Shown: positions 1 to 8,556 of the stretch, in pieces | Position numbering within the stretch: the first letter of the stretch is position 1 | Layout: each line of letters begins with the position of its first letter | NCBI RefSeq assembly: GCF_009856295.1 | Contig: NZ_WMEU01000001.1 | Coordinates: 1,054,001 to 1,118,000, forward strand | From: Pontibacillus yanchengensis | Lineage (GTDB): Bacteria; Bacillota; Bacilli; Bacillales; BH030062 | DNA: 64,000 bases | Reading direction: 5' to 3' | Made by a program: the position numbers and the translations under genes | Notes under the pieces: generated by a model | Databases searched by the model: none | What the model saw: only the letters and a program-made list of their open reading frames with translations | Told to the model about the DNA's origin: nothing

Positions 1-184
1 ACAACACACTTACAAGGTCCATAATCGGTTTACAAGAAGGGGGCATTTCTGTCGGTTGATAATTTTCTAAGCGAAATAAAGACAGCAATTGATTTCGAAC
101 GTAATCTACATCCCACTTCTCTATCAGTTGTTGATTAACTCCATATTGAATTAGTAAATCAATATCATGATAAATGTTGTTCAT
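1..184 (-). CDS. galT: UDP-glucose--hexose-1-phosphate uridylyltransferase, N-terminal part
   Basis: Only the first 61 codons lie in the window; the gene runs off the left edge. The translation starts MNNIYHDIDLLIQYGVNQQL and continues with WDVDYVRNQLL, which matches my memory of the N-terminus of the Firmicutes (class II) GalT family. GalT transfers UMP between UDP-glucose and galactose-1-phosphate in the Leloir pathway. The ATG follows an AAGGGGCG ribosome site and lies 15 bases after the galE stop, so it is the last gene seen of an agalactosidase-galK-galE-galT operon. Catalytic residues are outside the window. Context makes the call stronger than the sequence alone. Confidence 0.85.
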   Translation of the reverse strand, partial: MNNIYHDIDLLIQYGVNQQLIEKWDVDYVRNQLLSLFRLENYQPTEMPPSCKPIMDLVSVL

Positions 185-199
185 TTCAATCGCCCCTTG

Positions 200-1189
200 T
201 TAAGATGAATAGCCATCAGGATGTTTTCGACACCAATTCCATGCTGTTTCTATCATTGTCTCTAAATCCGAATAATTAGGCTTCCAACCCAGCTTATTTT
301 TTGCTTTTTCAGAAGAAGCTACTAATTTGGCTGGATCACCAGGCCTCCTCGGTGCAACCTCTGCTGGGATGGGATGACCCGTCACCTGTCTTACTGTTTC
401 AATTACTTCTTTAACAGAGAAACCATGCCCATTCCCTAGATTATAGATATCACTTTCTGCACCTTTCTGTAGAGCTCGAACTGCTAAAAGGTGGACATCT
501 ACCAAATCGTTCACATGGACATAATCTCTTATACACGTTCCATCAGGAGTATCATAATCATCACCAAACACCATAATTTTTTCTCGTTTCCCCAGTGCAA
601 CTTGTAGAATGATAGGAATTAAATGGGTTTCAGGCCGATGATCTTCACCTAATCTACCATTTGGATCAGCACCAGCTACATTGAAATATCTAAACACAAT
701 GGAACGAATGCCATGCGCTTGTTCCGCCCATTTGAGCATCTTTTCAATCGCTAGTTTCGTCTCTCCATAAGGATTGGTTGGTATGGTAGGGTCTGATTCT
801 AAAATTGGGATTTGATCCGGTTCCCCATAGGTTGCTGCAGTAGAAGAGAAGACGATATGCTTTACATCATTCTTTGCCATTGTTTTCAATAGGGTGATAG
901 CGCCTCCAACATTGTTATCATAGTATTCTAGTGGTTTTTCGACACTTTCCCCAACTAAGGAATTAGCAGCAAAATGAATAACGGAATCTATCTTGTTATA
1001 CTGAAAAACATTATCTAGAAATTGTTCATCCCGCATATCCCCATCATAAAATGTAGCTTGTTCTAAGACTGCACTTCGATGACCTGTCTGGATGTTATCA
1101 ATAACAACAACCTCTTCTCCTTGATTAAGTAATGATGCAACAGCATGACTTCCGATATATCCTGCACCACCACAGACTAAAACCGTCAT
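200..1189 (-). CDS. galE: UDP-glucose 4-epimerase
   Basis: This 329-residue protein is a short-chain dehydrogenase-type epimerase that interconverts UDP-galactose and UDP-glucose in the cytoplasm. The NAD-binding GGAGYIG motif is at residues 7-13, the catalytic Ser is in SST at 115-117, and the Tyr-Lys pair is in YGETK (Y141, K145). Length is normal for bacterial GalE. Its ATG overlaps the galK stop by four bases, with an AGGGAGTGA ribosome site inside the galK end, which indicates translational coupling. It supplies the epimerase step for galactose released by the upstream alpha-galactosidase. Confidence 0.97.
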   Translation of the reverse strand: MTVLVCGGAGYIGSHAVASLLNQGEEVVVIDNIQTGHRSAVLEQATFYDGDMRDEQFLDNVFQYNKIDSVIHFAANSLVGESVEKPLEYYDNNVGGAITLLKTMAKNDVKHIVFSSTAATYGEPDQIPILESDPTIPTNPYGETKLAIEKMLKWAEQAHGIRSIVFRYFNVAGADPNGRLGEDHRPETHLIPIILQVALGKREKIMVFGDDYDTPDGTCIRDYVHVNDLVDVHLLAVRALQKGAESDIYNLGNGHGFSVKEVIETVRQVTGHPIPAEVAPRRPGDPAKLVASSEKAKNKLGWKPNYSDLETMIETAWNWCRKHPDGYSS

Positions 1190-2361
1190 ATTGTCACTCC
1201 CTCTTCTAGCTTTTTAGCACCATCGCTAATATTCACGATATAGAAATCAGCTTCCAAGCCTGTAACTTGCTTATATTTCAACCCAACCTGTTCCTTAAAC
1301 CTCTCTACGTCCATTTTTTTAACTATACTGATTGTGCAACCACCAAAGCCTGCACCAGTCATTCTAGACCCTATCGCCCCTTCTTCCCATGATGCTTCGA
1401 CTAGTGTATCTAATTCAAGACCAGTTACTTCATAATCATCACGTAATGATATATGTGATTCATTCATTAACTTACCAAATGCTTGGATATCTCCAACTTT
1501 TAATTTTTCAACTGCTAAGATGGTACGACGATTTTCATAGACTGCGTGACGAGCTCGTTTACAATCTTCTTCATTTTCTATAGCATGGCTCAATTGCTCA
1601 AATTCAACCTCTGTTAAATCTCCTAAAGACTGAATTGGGCTATGCATTTGCAGTTGAGCAAGCGCTCGTTCACATTGTTCTCGACGGGTGTTATAAGCAG
1701 AATCCGTAAGTCCACGTCGCTTATTGGTATTAGCAATCACAAGAACTTCTTCATTTAATTGTAAAGGTGTGTAGTGATAATCCAACGTTTGACAATCTAG
1801 CAATATAGCATGATTTCTACGCCCCATTCCAATTGCAAATTGGTCCATAATACCACAGTTCACACCAACAAATTCATTCTCAGCTCTTTGTGAGATTTGA
1901 ACCAATTCGACCATATCAATGGGAAGGTCATTTACATCTCGTAACATCACAGCTGTTACTAACTCAATGGAGGCGGAAGAGGATAGGCCAGCTCCATTAG
2001 GAATATTACCGAAGTACACGACCTCTAACCCATAGTCCAATTGGTATCCTTGCTCTTGCAAACTATAAGCTACTCCCTTCGGATAGTTAGCCCAATTGTG
2101 ATCGTTCTCATAAACTAATGAGTCAAGATTTACTTCGACTATTCCTTTTCCTTCAAAATTCATAGAATATAAACACAATTTTTTATCCATACGTTTCCGA
2201 GCTACCGCATATGTCCCTGTATCTAAAGCGACTGGGAACACATGCCCTCCGTTATAATCCGTATGTTCTCCTATTAAATTTACACGACCTGGTGCAAAAT
2301 AGCTCTCTATGTTCTGATCATCACCAAATATATCCACAAATGTTTCTGTTATCGTTTGCAT
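1186..2361 (-). CDS. galK: Galactokinase
   Basis: Galactokinase of 391 residues, a GHMP-family kinase that phosphorylates galactose at C1 with ATP. The family signature GRVNLIGEHTDYNGG is at residues 25-39, the ATP-binding PNGAGLSSSAS loop is at 121-131, and the C-terminal GAGFGGC glycine motif is present. Length is standard. It starts 9 bases after the alpha-galactosidase stop and overlaps galE by four bases, so it is cotranscribed. Role: first Leloir step for galactose from alpha-galactosides. Confidence 0.97.
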   Translation of the reverse strand: MQTITETFVDIFGDDQNIESYFAPGRVNLIGEHTDYNGGHVFPVALDTGTYAVARKRMDKKLCLYSMNFEGKGIVEVNLDSLVYENDHNWANYPKGVAYSLQEQGYQLDYGLEVVYFGNIPNGAGLSSSASIELVTAVMLRDVNDLPIDMVELVQISQRAENEFVGVNCGIMDQFAIGMGRRNHAILLDCQTLDYHYTPLQLNEEVLVIANTNKRRGLTDSAYNTRREQCERALAQLQMHSPIQSLGDLTEVEFEQLSHAIENEEDCKRARHAVYENRRTILAVEKLKVGDIQAFGKLMNESHISLRDDYEVTGLELDTLVEASWEEGAIGSRMTGAGFGGCTISIVKKMDVERFKEQVGLKYKQVTGLEADFYIVNISDGAKKLEEGVTI

Positions 2362-2370
2362 ATCATCACC

Positions 2371-4611
2371 TCAATCTTCCCCCTTCACCCTAGTTATCAC
2401 CCATAGCTGTGAAGTAAAATCCCCAAAGTCGTATGGTCTTCCATCTGGAACCCCAGTAAACGGTGTTTCCATTGGGATACCAAGCGTCATTAACTCATCT
2501 CCATAGAATAGTGTAGAAAAACCTGTTACTTTATACATTTCTCCAGGATCTAACCCCTTTAACACCAAGCTTTGAAACCCTGGGTTAGGTTTAGCTAACA
2601 TTCGATAAAACCCTACAATCGCCTCTGATTGATCATTCGAAACGGACATCCAAGCTGTTTCATTCTGATGGTTCTCAAAAGGACTAATCAATCGAAAGAA
2701 CGTCCCCTTTTGAATAGTGGAACGATGTGTTTTGTAGAACTCTATCTGCTCCTTCATTTGTTGCCTTGATGCTTCATCCAGTTCTGTTATATCCAACTCA
2801 TACCCAAGCATTCCGAAGAAAGCGACGTTTCCTCTTGTTCTTAGTGATGTGGTTCTTCCCACTTGATGATTTGGAGTAGCGGAGACGTGTGCTCCCATTG
2901 AACTCAATGGATAAACGAGTGAAGTTCCATATTGTATGGACAGTCTTTCCATAGCATCAGTATTATCACTAGTCCACCCCTGAGGAGCATAATAGAGCAT
3001 ACCTGGATCAAACCTTGCCCCACCACTTGCACAAGATTCAAATAATACTTCGGGAAAAGCAGAAGTAAGTCTTTCATACAACTCGTAAACCCCTAACATG
3101 TAACGATGAGATACTTCTTGCTGTTGATCGGGTGGCAGTGCTTGTGATCCTACCTCTGTCATATTACGATTCATATCCCATTTAATATAATCGATTGGCA
3201 CCTCCGCTAATATACTAGACACTTGTTGATAAATAAAATCTACAACCTCTTGTCTTGAAAAATCCAATACATATTGGTTACGCCCATGAGAGGAGTATCG
3301 ATTGGGTACATGTAAAATCCAATCTGGGTGCTCCTCATATAACTCACTCTTTTTAGAAACCATCTCTGGCTCAAACCACAAGCCAAACTTCAGTCCCTCT
3401 TGTCGAACTTGTTGAGCAAGATGTTTTAACCCATTAGGTAATTTTCGTAAGTCAACATACCAATCTCCTAATGAGGTTGTATCATCATTGCGTTTACCAA
3501 ACCATCCATCATCCAGGACGAACAACTCTACACCAAGTTCCTTTGCTTCTCGAGCAATATTTAGCAGTTTATCTTCTGAAAAATCGAAGTAAGTTGCTTC
3601 CCAGTTATTGATTAATACTGGTCGCTCACGATCGCGCCATTTTCCACTTGCCAATCGATTACGAAATAGGGAATGATACGTTTGACTTAACCCATTTAAT
3701 CCCTGATCACTATAAGCCATTACAACCTCTGGTGTTTGAAAGGATGTTCCAGGAGCCAGCTTCCATCGAAACTCAAATGGATGTATTCCCATCGATACTC
3801 TTGCAACATCGTAATGATCAACTTCTACTTGAGCAAGAAAATTACCACTATACACAAGACTGAAACCCATTGCTTCCCCTTGGTGTTCTGTCGTATGAGG
3901 GCGTTTTAATCCTATAAAAGGATTTTGTTGACTACTACTTGCTCCTCGTAGACTAGATACAGCTTGTATTCCTGGTTGTAGCTTCCTTGTTTTCATATGT
4001 CGTTCTCTTATCCAACTTCCGGACAGCTGAACAAGTTCATAATCATCATCGACTAAATCCAACGATGCGCTTAAGACGCGATTAAGGTAGATTACTTCTT
4101 CTCCTTTATTATGAAAAGAAGCTGAACGTGTCACTATATCTCGTTCATTAAAGACAGTGTACAAAAGAACTAATTCCATATTGATAACATCATCATATAA
4201 TGTTATTTCTAAAGATGTTGCTTCTTCCTCTTTTTCTGTATAAACTGCTGGTAATCCGTCCAGTGACGGTTTCCCTTTCAACAAACGGTAGCCCTGATAC
4301 GTAAAATTACTGATTCGACTTCCATTGGAAGCTTCGATTTGGAAAGCGGGCTCTCTATAATCCGTCGTTCCATATGAAGGATACTCTTGCCGCTGCAAAT
4401 CTAAAGAAAATTGTAAGTCCTCTTCATATACAAAGGAGGTAGCTCCACGTGTTTCTTCTTTATACAAATGAGAAAAGCTGTCACGATGGCTTATACGTTT
4501 TCCAAAATGAATATGCCCTAATTGACCATTACGCATTACCCGCATTATATAACTTGTATTTTTCCCTTGAAGATGAAACTCTTTTGAATCGGTATTAATG
4601 TGTATCGGCAT
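2371..4611 (-). CDS. GH36 alpha-galactosidase
   Basis: A 746-residue glycoside hydrolase family 36 enzyme that removes terminal alpha-galactose from sugars such as melibiose and raffinose. The N-terminal beta-sandwich (about 1-320) precedes the TIM barrel. The nucleophile is Asp479 in KWDMNR (477-482) and the acid/base is Asp549 in WTSDNTD; SCASGG at 526-531 is the usual family motif. There is no signal peptide, so hydrolysis is cytoplasmic after uptake. It lies directly downstream of two sugar permease genes and upstream of galK. RafA/AgaN-type enzymes have this length. The natural substrate cannot be narrowed further. Confidence 0.95.
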   Translation of the reverse strand: MPIHINTDSKEFHLQGKNTSYIMRVMRNGQLGHIHFGKRISHRDSFSHLYKEETRGATSFVYEEDLQFSLDLQRQEYPSYGTTDYREPAFQIEASNGSRISNFTYQGYRLLKGKPSLDGLPAVYTEKEEEATSLEITLYDDVINMELVLLYTVFNERDIVTRSASFHNKGEEVIYLNRVLSASLDLVDDDYELVQLSGSWIRERHMKTRKLQPGIQAVSSLRGASSSQQNPFIGLKRPHTTEHQGEAMGFSLVYSGNFLAQVEVDHYDVARVSMGIHPFEFRWKLAPGTSFQTPEVVMAYSDQGLNGLSQTYHSLFRNRLASGKWRDRERPVLINNWEATYFDFSEDKLLNIAREAKELGVELFVLDDGWFGKRNDDTTSLGDWYVDLRKLPNGLKHLAQQVRQEGLKFGLWFEPEMVSKKSELYEEHPDWILHVPNRYSSHGRNQYVLDFSRQEVVDFIYQQVSSILAEVPIDYIKWDMNRNMTEVGSQALPPDQQQEVSHRYMLGVYELYERLTSAFPEVLFESCASGGARFDPGMLYYAPQGWTSDNTDAMERLSIQYGTSLVYPLSSMGAHVSATPNHQVGRTTSLRTRGNVAFFGMLGYELDITELDEASRQQMKEQIEFYKTHRSTIQKGTFFRLISPFENHQNETAWMSVSNDQSEAIVGFYRMLAKPNPGFQSLVLKGLDPGEMYKVTGFSTLFYGDELMTLGIPMETPFTGVPDGRPYDFGDFTSQLWVITRVKGED

Positions 4612-4636
4612 ATCTCATCCTCCTTCCCCAAATGGA

Positions 4637-5464
4637 TTATTCTTTTACAGAACCTCCTAAAATACCTGAGATAAATTGTTTCTGTAATAATAAGAAGAAA
4701 ATCATGATTGGCAAGGTCGAAAGGGTAGTTCCCATCATGACCTGACCATAGTCAATCCGTGACATTCCAATTAAACTAGATAAAGCGACTGGCAAGGTGT
4801 ACATCTCTTCAGACTGTAATACAACCAATGGCCAGATAAAGTTATTCCACTGGAACATAAACAGGAAAATCGCTACAGCCGCTAAAGCTGGTCGCATAAC
4901 AGGAAGAATTACCTTAAAAAAGATATAAAACTCACCTGCTCCATCGACCCTCCCAGCTTCCAATAATGAGTCTGGGATTGCTTGCATGTTTTGTCTCATT
5001 AGAAAAATCGCAAAAGGGAATGCAACTTGCGGTAAAATAACCGCTTGATATGTGTTTAACCAATCCACCTTCGCAAAAATCTCAAATAAAGGAATCAGCG
5101 TAACATGATAAGGTATCATGATCGCTACTAATAACATAAAGAAAATTTGCTTACGGCCTTTAAATCTAAATTTGGCAAATGCATATCCTGCTGCCGTACA
5201 GACAAGCGTTGAAATAGCTGTAAAGGTTAACGTAATGAATAACGAGTTGAACATTACTCGAATAATTCCAACTGATTCATTTAGGTTTTGAAAGTTCTCA
5301 ATAAGATGCGTGCCAGGCAAGAAGTTTGGTGGCACACTAAAAATTTCACCCGAAGGATTCGTTGCCCCGACAAACATCCAATAGAAAGGAAAAATTGAGA
5401 CGATTACGCCTATAATCAAAAATGTATATAAGCCTATTTTTTGAAGTGTTGTTGGTTTACCCAT
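4637..5464 (-). CDS. Sugar ABC transporter permease (MalG-like)
   Basis: Inner-membrane permease of 275 residues with six predicted transmembrane segments. It carries the CUT1 EAA loop (EAGRVDGAGEFYIFFKVILPVMRP as a motif around 167-190), which contacts the ATPase. The ATG overlaps the preceding permease stop by one base (TAATG). With that permease and the binding protein further upstream it forms an importer, most likely for alpha-galactosides because GH36 and galKET follow. No ATPase gene is present, so a shared MsmX-like ATPase is inferred. Confidence 0.93.
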   Translation of the reverse strand: MGKPTTLQKIGLYTFLIIGVIVSIFPFYWMFVGATNPSGEIFSVPPNFLPGTHLIENFQNLNESVGIIRVMFNSLFITLTFTAISTLVCTAAGYAFAKFRFKGRKQIFFMLLVAIMIPYHVTLIPLFEIFAKVDWLNTYQAVILPQVAFPFAIFLMRQNMQAIPDSLLEAGRVDGAGEFYIFFKVILPVMRPALAAVAIFLFMFQWNNFIWPLVVLQSEEMYTLPVALSSLIGMSRIDYGQVMMGTTLSTLPIMIFFLLLQKQFISGILGGSVKE

Positions 5465-6405
5465 TATTCATCTTCACCTGCCATTTTCATTTGGATCCAA
5501 GAAAGGACACCAATGATTAGTACGAGTACGTAAGCAATTGCTGATGCATAACCGAAGTCAAAATACCTAAATCCGTTTTGATATAAATATAATGTAATCG
5601 TTAAAGTAGCGTTATTTGGTCCACCTGAGGTTAATGTGTATGGTTCATCAAATAACTGCAACGTACCAATGGTTGATAACACAAAGGTAAATAAGAAGAT
5701 TGGCTTTAACTGAGGTATCGTAATATGGAAGAACTGTCGAATTTTACTCGCTCCATCCATTTCTGCCGCTTCATAAAGAGAAAGTGGAATATTTTGCAAT
5801 CCAGCTAAGAAAATAACCATATTGTAACCGGTCCAACGCCATGTAATAACTGCCATTAGAGAAACCTTCGCCCAAAAAGGGTCACTTAACCATGGAATAG
5901 CATCAATTCCAACAAGTGATAATAAGTAGTTAATTAGGCCATAGTTTTGATCGAGCATAATCATAAAAATGATGGAAGCAGCCACAAGTGCTGTAATCGC
6001 TGGCATGAAAAACGCCACTCGGAAAAATGCTTTCGCTTTCACCATCTTTGAATTCAAAGCTACAGCAATGACTACTGCTAAGAATAATTGAATAGGTACC
6101 TGAACGATTAAAATTAAAAACGTGTTACCAAGTGCTTTGTAGAACAATTCATCTTGGAACAATCTAATATAGTTTTCTAATCCAGCAAACTCATACGAAG
6201 AACCCACTTTCTTTTGAAAACTTAAGAGTAACGATGAAATTACTGGATAAACCGTAAAGATTAAAAAGAACGTAATAGCTGGTAAGATAAATAAGTATGG
6301 TACTGTTTTCGGAGTAATCCACTTCCGTTTCGTTTTAGGATCTGGTTGCCTTCCATATTCAACTTCATCTTTCGTCTCATTTGCTTGAGCATCTTGTTGG
6401 TTCAC
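5464..6405 (-). CDS. Sugar ABC transporter permease (MalF-like)
   Basis: MalF-like permease with a long cytoplasmic N-terminal tail, about six transmembrane segments and the EAA motif (EAAEMDGASKIRQFFHITIPQ as the core, split here by position around residues 222-242). I prefer a GTG start at 6405 (313 residues), because an AAAGGGGGG site lies six bases before it. The in-frame ATG at 6444 has no ribosome site and would add 13 residues. It partners the MalG-like gene downstream. The gene is separated from its binding-protein gene by a terminator and a dispersed repeat, so it may use its own promoter. Confidence 0.9.
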   Translation of the reverse strand: MNQQDAQANETKDEVEYGRQPDPKTKRKWITPKTVPYLFILPAITFFLIFTVYPVISSLLLSFQKKVGSSYEFAGLENYIRLFQDELFYKALGNTFLILIVQVPIQLFLAVVIAVALNSKMVKAKAFFRVAFFMPAITALVAASIIFMIMLDQNYGLINYLLSLVGIDAIPWLSDPFWAKVSLMAVITWRWTGYNMVIFLAGLQNIPLSLYEAAEMDGASKIRQFFHITIPQLKPIFLFTFVLSTIGTLQLFDEPYTLTSGGPNNATLTITLYLYQNGFRYFDFGYASAIAYVLVLIIGVLSWIQMKMAGEDE

Positions 6406-6453
6406 AGCACGCCCCCCTTTTGATGAATTCGCTTTCAAATTCATTTATACTTT

Positions 6454-6472
6454 GTTAATTAAATTAATTAAC
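6454..6472. promoter_or_regulatory. Palindrome upstream of the alpha-galactoside permease genes
   Basis: GTTAATTAAATTAATTAAC is a perfect odd palindrome with 9-bp arms, about 50 bases before the permease start. Its right part plus following bases (TTAATTAACTTA) recurs at 8304-8315 in front of the binding-protein gene. It could be the operator of the nearby ROK regulator, but AT-rich palindromes can arise by chance. Confidence 0.4.
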
Positions 6473-6580
6473 TTAACTTTAACATACCTAATTTGACTTG
6501 TGATACCTTCTTGATAAATATTTTATAAAAAATTCAGAATAATACATCTGCTTTTCAAGCAGCCACAAAATATGGATAAA

Positions 6581-6833
6581 GAAAGCGCAAGCACCCTGCT
6601 AGCGACGTACAAACTGCTGCCCACAGGACGTTGTATCGCTACGCGATTTAGGCCTATAAAACGTAGGTTAGTTCGATTTTGTTGCGTTACGCAGCTGTCT
6701 TAATCGAACCTCCTTCATTCAGAACTTCCTTCCGTATGAAATAAAGGAAACACGGAGAGCGGCAGCGATCTGATGTTGACTTATCGTAAGGAGAGGCAGG
6801 AAGTTTGCTAGTCATTGGACCCTTGAACTAGAC
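6581..6833 (+). repeat. Dispersed structured repeat, copy 1
   Basis: Member of a six-copy family in this window. It begins near AAAGCGCAAGC/CTAGCGACGTAC, has the CTGCTGCCCACAGGACGT block, a central hairpin around TTGCGTTACGCAGC, the AAAGGAAACACGGAGAGC block, and ends CTAGTC...CTAGAC. Compared with other copies it carries about 28 extra bases at roughly 6631-6659. It fills most of the 524-base gap between the permease genes and the binding-protein gene. No coding sequence is evident. Confidence 0.85.
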
Positions 6834-6862
6834 ACGAAACGACCAGAAACTTTCTTCACTTT

Positions 6863-6904
6863 AAAAAAAAGCCGACTTATCCTTTTCGAATAGGTCGGCT
6901 TTTT
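6863..6904 (-). terminator. Terminator after the alpha-galactoside binding-protein gene
   Basis: A stem pairing AAAAGCCGACTTAT with ATAGGTCGGCTTTT, with a T-run on both strands. It sits 26 bases beyond the binding-protein stop, so it should cut most transcripts there and favour binding protein over the permeases downstream. Confidence 0.85.
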
Positions 6905-6929
6905 AAACTATACTAATGATTGAATAACG

Positions 6930-8252
6930 TTATTCTACTTCTCTATCTGTCGCACTGTTGAGTTTATCTGCAGCATTCTTCACTGCTTCCTCAATAGAAG
7001 TACCATCCAGTAGAATCGAAGCTTGAGTATCTGTCATCACTTTGAATGCACGGGAATAATCAGATGTGTAATTCGCTGCTGGAATGTTTTCAACCTCTTC
7101 TGAGAACATCTTATATATATTCTGGTTTGCAAAGTACTCTGATTCATTCGTAAAGAATTCATCCTCATATGTGGATGTTAAGGATGGGAAAATTCCTTTT
7201 TCTTTCAATGCCTTCATTTGTGGTTCTTTTTGGGTTGTAAAGTATTCCACAAACGCATACGCTGCTTCTTTGTTTTCTGTTGAAGAAGGAATCATAAGAT
7301 CAGAACCTCCAAGGTTAGCCGCACGGTTCCCACCTTCTTCAAAAGCAGGTAACTGGAACACACCCCATTTACCTGATAAATCAGGTGCTTGATCTTTTAT
7401 CGTTCCTGTGTACCAAACGCCAAATGGGACGGTAGCAATTTCACCATTTACAGTAGCAGAAACAAGTCCATTCCAACCGTCATTATTCAGAACCAAGTCT
7501 TTGCTATGAAGGTCACTTATCACGTTGAATGCTTTCTGAGAAGCTTCATTATTAACAGCTATATTCCCTTCTTCATTGAAATAATAGGAGCCTTGCTGAT
7601 TCAACATCATACGATATACTGCATCATCATTAGCAATATCAATTGGTAACATCTTCTTATCTGTCTTTTCCTTAATGGTTTCCCCGGCTTTTACGTAGTC
7701 ATCCCATGTTTTTATGTCCTCAGGTTTCACACCTGCTTCTTTAAAGATATCGGTTCTATAGAATACCCCAGTTGGACCAATATCCCAAGGTGCTGCAACA
7801 AATTCGCCATCTTTATTTTGGGTTACAGATGTTTTGTATTCTCCAAATTTAGATGCGTGTTCGTCATATCCCATTTCAGAAAGATTGACAAATCCTTCTG
7901 GGAATTTGTTTACATAGTTCGAAATTCGATCCGATTCTACTAGGACGATATCTGGAAGTCCGCTTCCACCAGAAGCTAATCCTACTGTTAACTTCTCATA
8001 CACATCTAATCGACCAATGTCTTCAACGTTAATTTCTACATCAGGATACTTTTCCTTAAACCCTTCTACTGCAAGTTCCATTGACTGTGCTGCAACGTTC
8101 CAACCCCAAATCGTCAGTTCTCCTGACGGCTTAGAACTACCTTCGCCTTCTCCCTCATCACTTGATGACCCTGATGACTCACTGTTTGAACATGCTCCAA
8201 GAACCCCTAGACAAAGCCCAATAGCAAGCACAACCATCAACCATTTTTTCAA
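6930..8252 (-). CDS. Sugar-binding lipoprotein (family 1 extracellular solute-binding protein)
   Basis: A 440-residue lipoprotein of the CUT1 sugar-binding class. The N-terminus is a lipoprotein signal (basic KK, hydrophobic stretch, then LGVLGAC lipobox), followed by a Ser/Gly/Glu-rich linker and the binding domain. I start it at a TTG (8252), which follows an AAGGGGG site at good spacing; an ATG at 8285 would place 11 polar residues before the signal. It captures the substrate for the permeases beyond the terminator and repeat. Alpha-galactoside specificity is inferred from GH36 and galKET. Confidence 0.92.
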   Translation of the reverse strand: MKKWLMVVLAIGLCLGVLGACSNSESSGSSSDEGEGEGSSKPSGELTIWGWNVAAQSMELAVEGFKEKYPDVEINVEDIGRLDVYEKLTVGLASGGSGLPDIVLVESDRISNYVNKFPEGFVNLSEMGYDEHASKFGEYKTSVTQNKDGEFVAAPWDIGPTGVFYRTDIFKEAGVKPEDIKTWDDYVKAGETIKEKTDKKMLPIDIANDDAVYRMMLNQQGSYYFNEEGNIAVNNEASQKAFNVISDLHSKDLVLNNDGWNGLVSATVNGEIATVPFGVWYTGTIKDQAPDLSGKWGVFQLPAFEEGGNRAANLGGSDLMIPSSTENKEAAYAFVEYFTTQKEPQMKALKEKGIFPSLTSTYEDEFFTNESEYFANQNIYKMFSEEVENIPAANYTSDYSRAFKVMTDTQASILLDGTSIEEAVKNAADKLNSATDREVE

Positions 8253-8487
8253 CTTAATTTCCCCCTTTTTTGTATGCGCTTCCACAAAACTTAATAAAAT
8301 TATTTAATTAACTTACCCATAACTTATCACATGCCTTAAAAATTGAAAAGGTATTTTTATTAATTTTCCGAAAATTTTAGTAGTTTATTGTGAAAAGACT
8401 TTTATCACAGTTCATGTTCAAGTTACAATAAGATTATCTAGCAACATATTCTTTTTTTAATATATAATCTTTAATCTTCGTTTTTTA

Positions 8488-8514
8488 CTTAGTTTTTTAA
8501 AATAATTTACTAAG
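8488..8514. promoter_or_regulatory. Candidate ROK operator, CTTAGT-N15-ACTAAG
   Basis: An inverted repeat CTTAGT...ACTAAG lies 43 bases upstream of the ROK gene in the divergent intergenic region (8253-8556). The layout resembles XylR-type operators (TTAGTTT...AAACTAA), which suggests autoregulation and control of the divergent binding-protein gene. The rest of the gap is AT-rich with no other clear signal. Confidence 0.4.
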
Positions 8515-8556
8515 AATGTATTGATAAAAACATAGTATTCTTTTAGGAGAGATACA

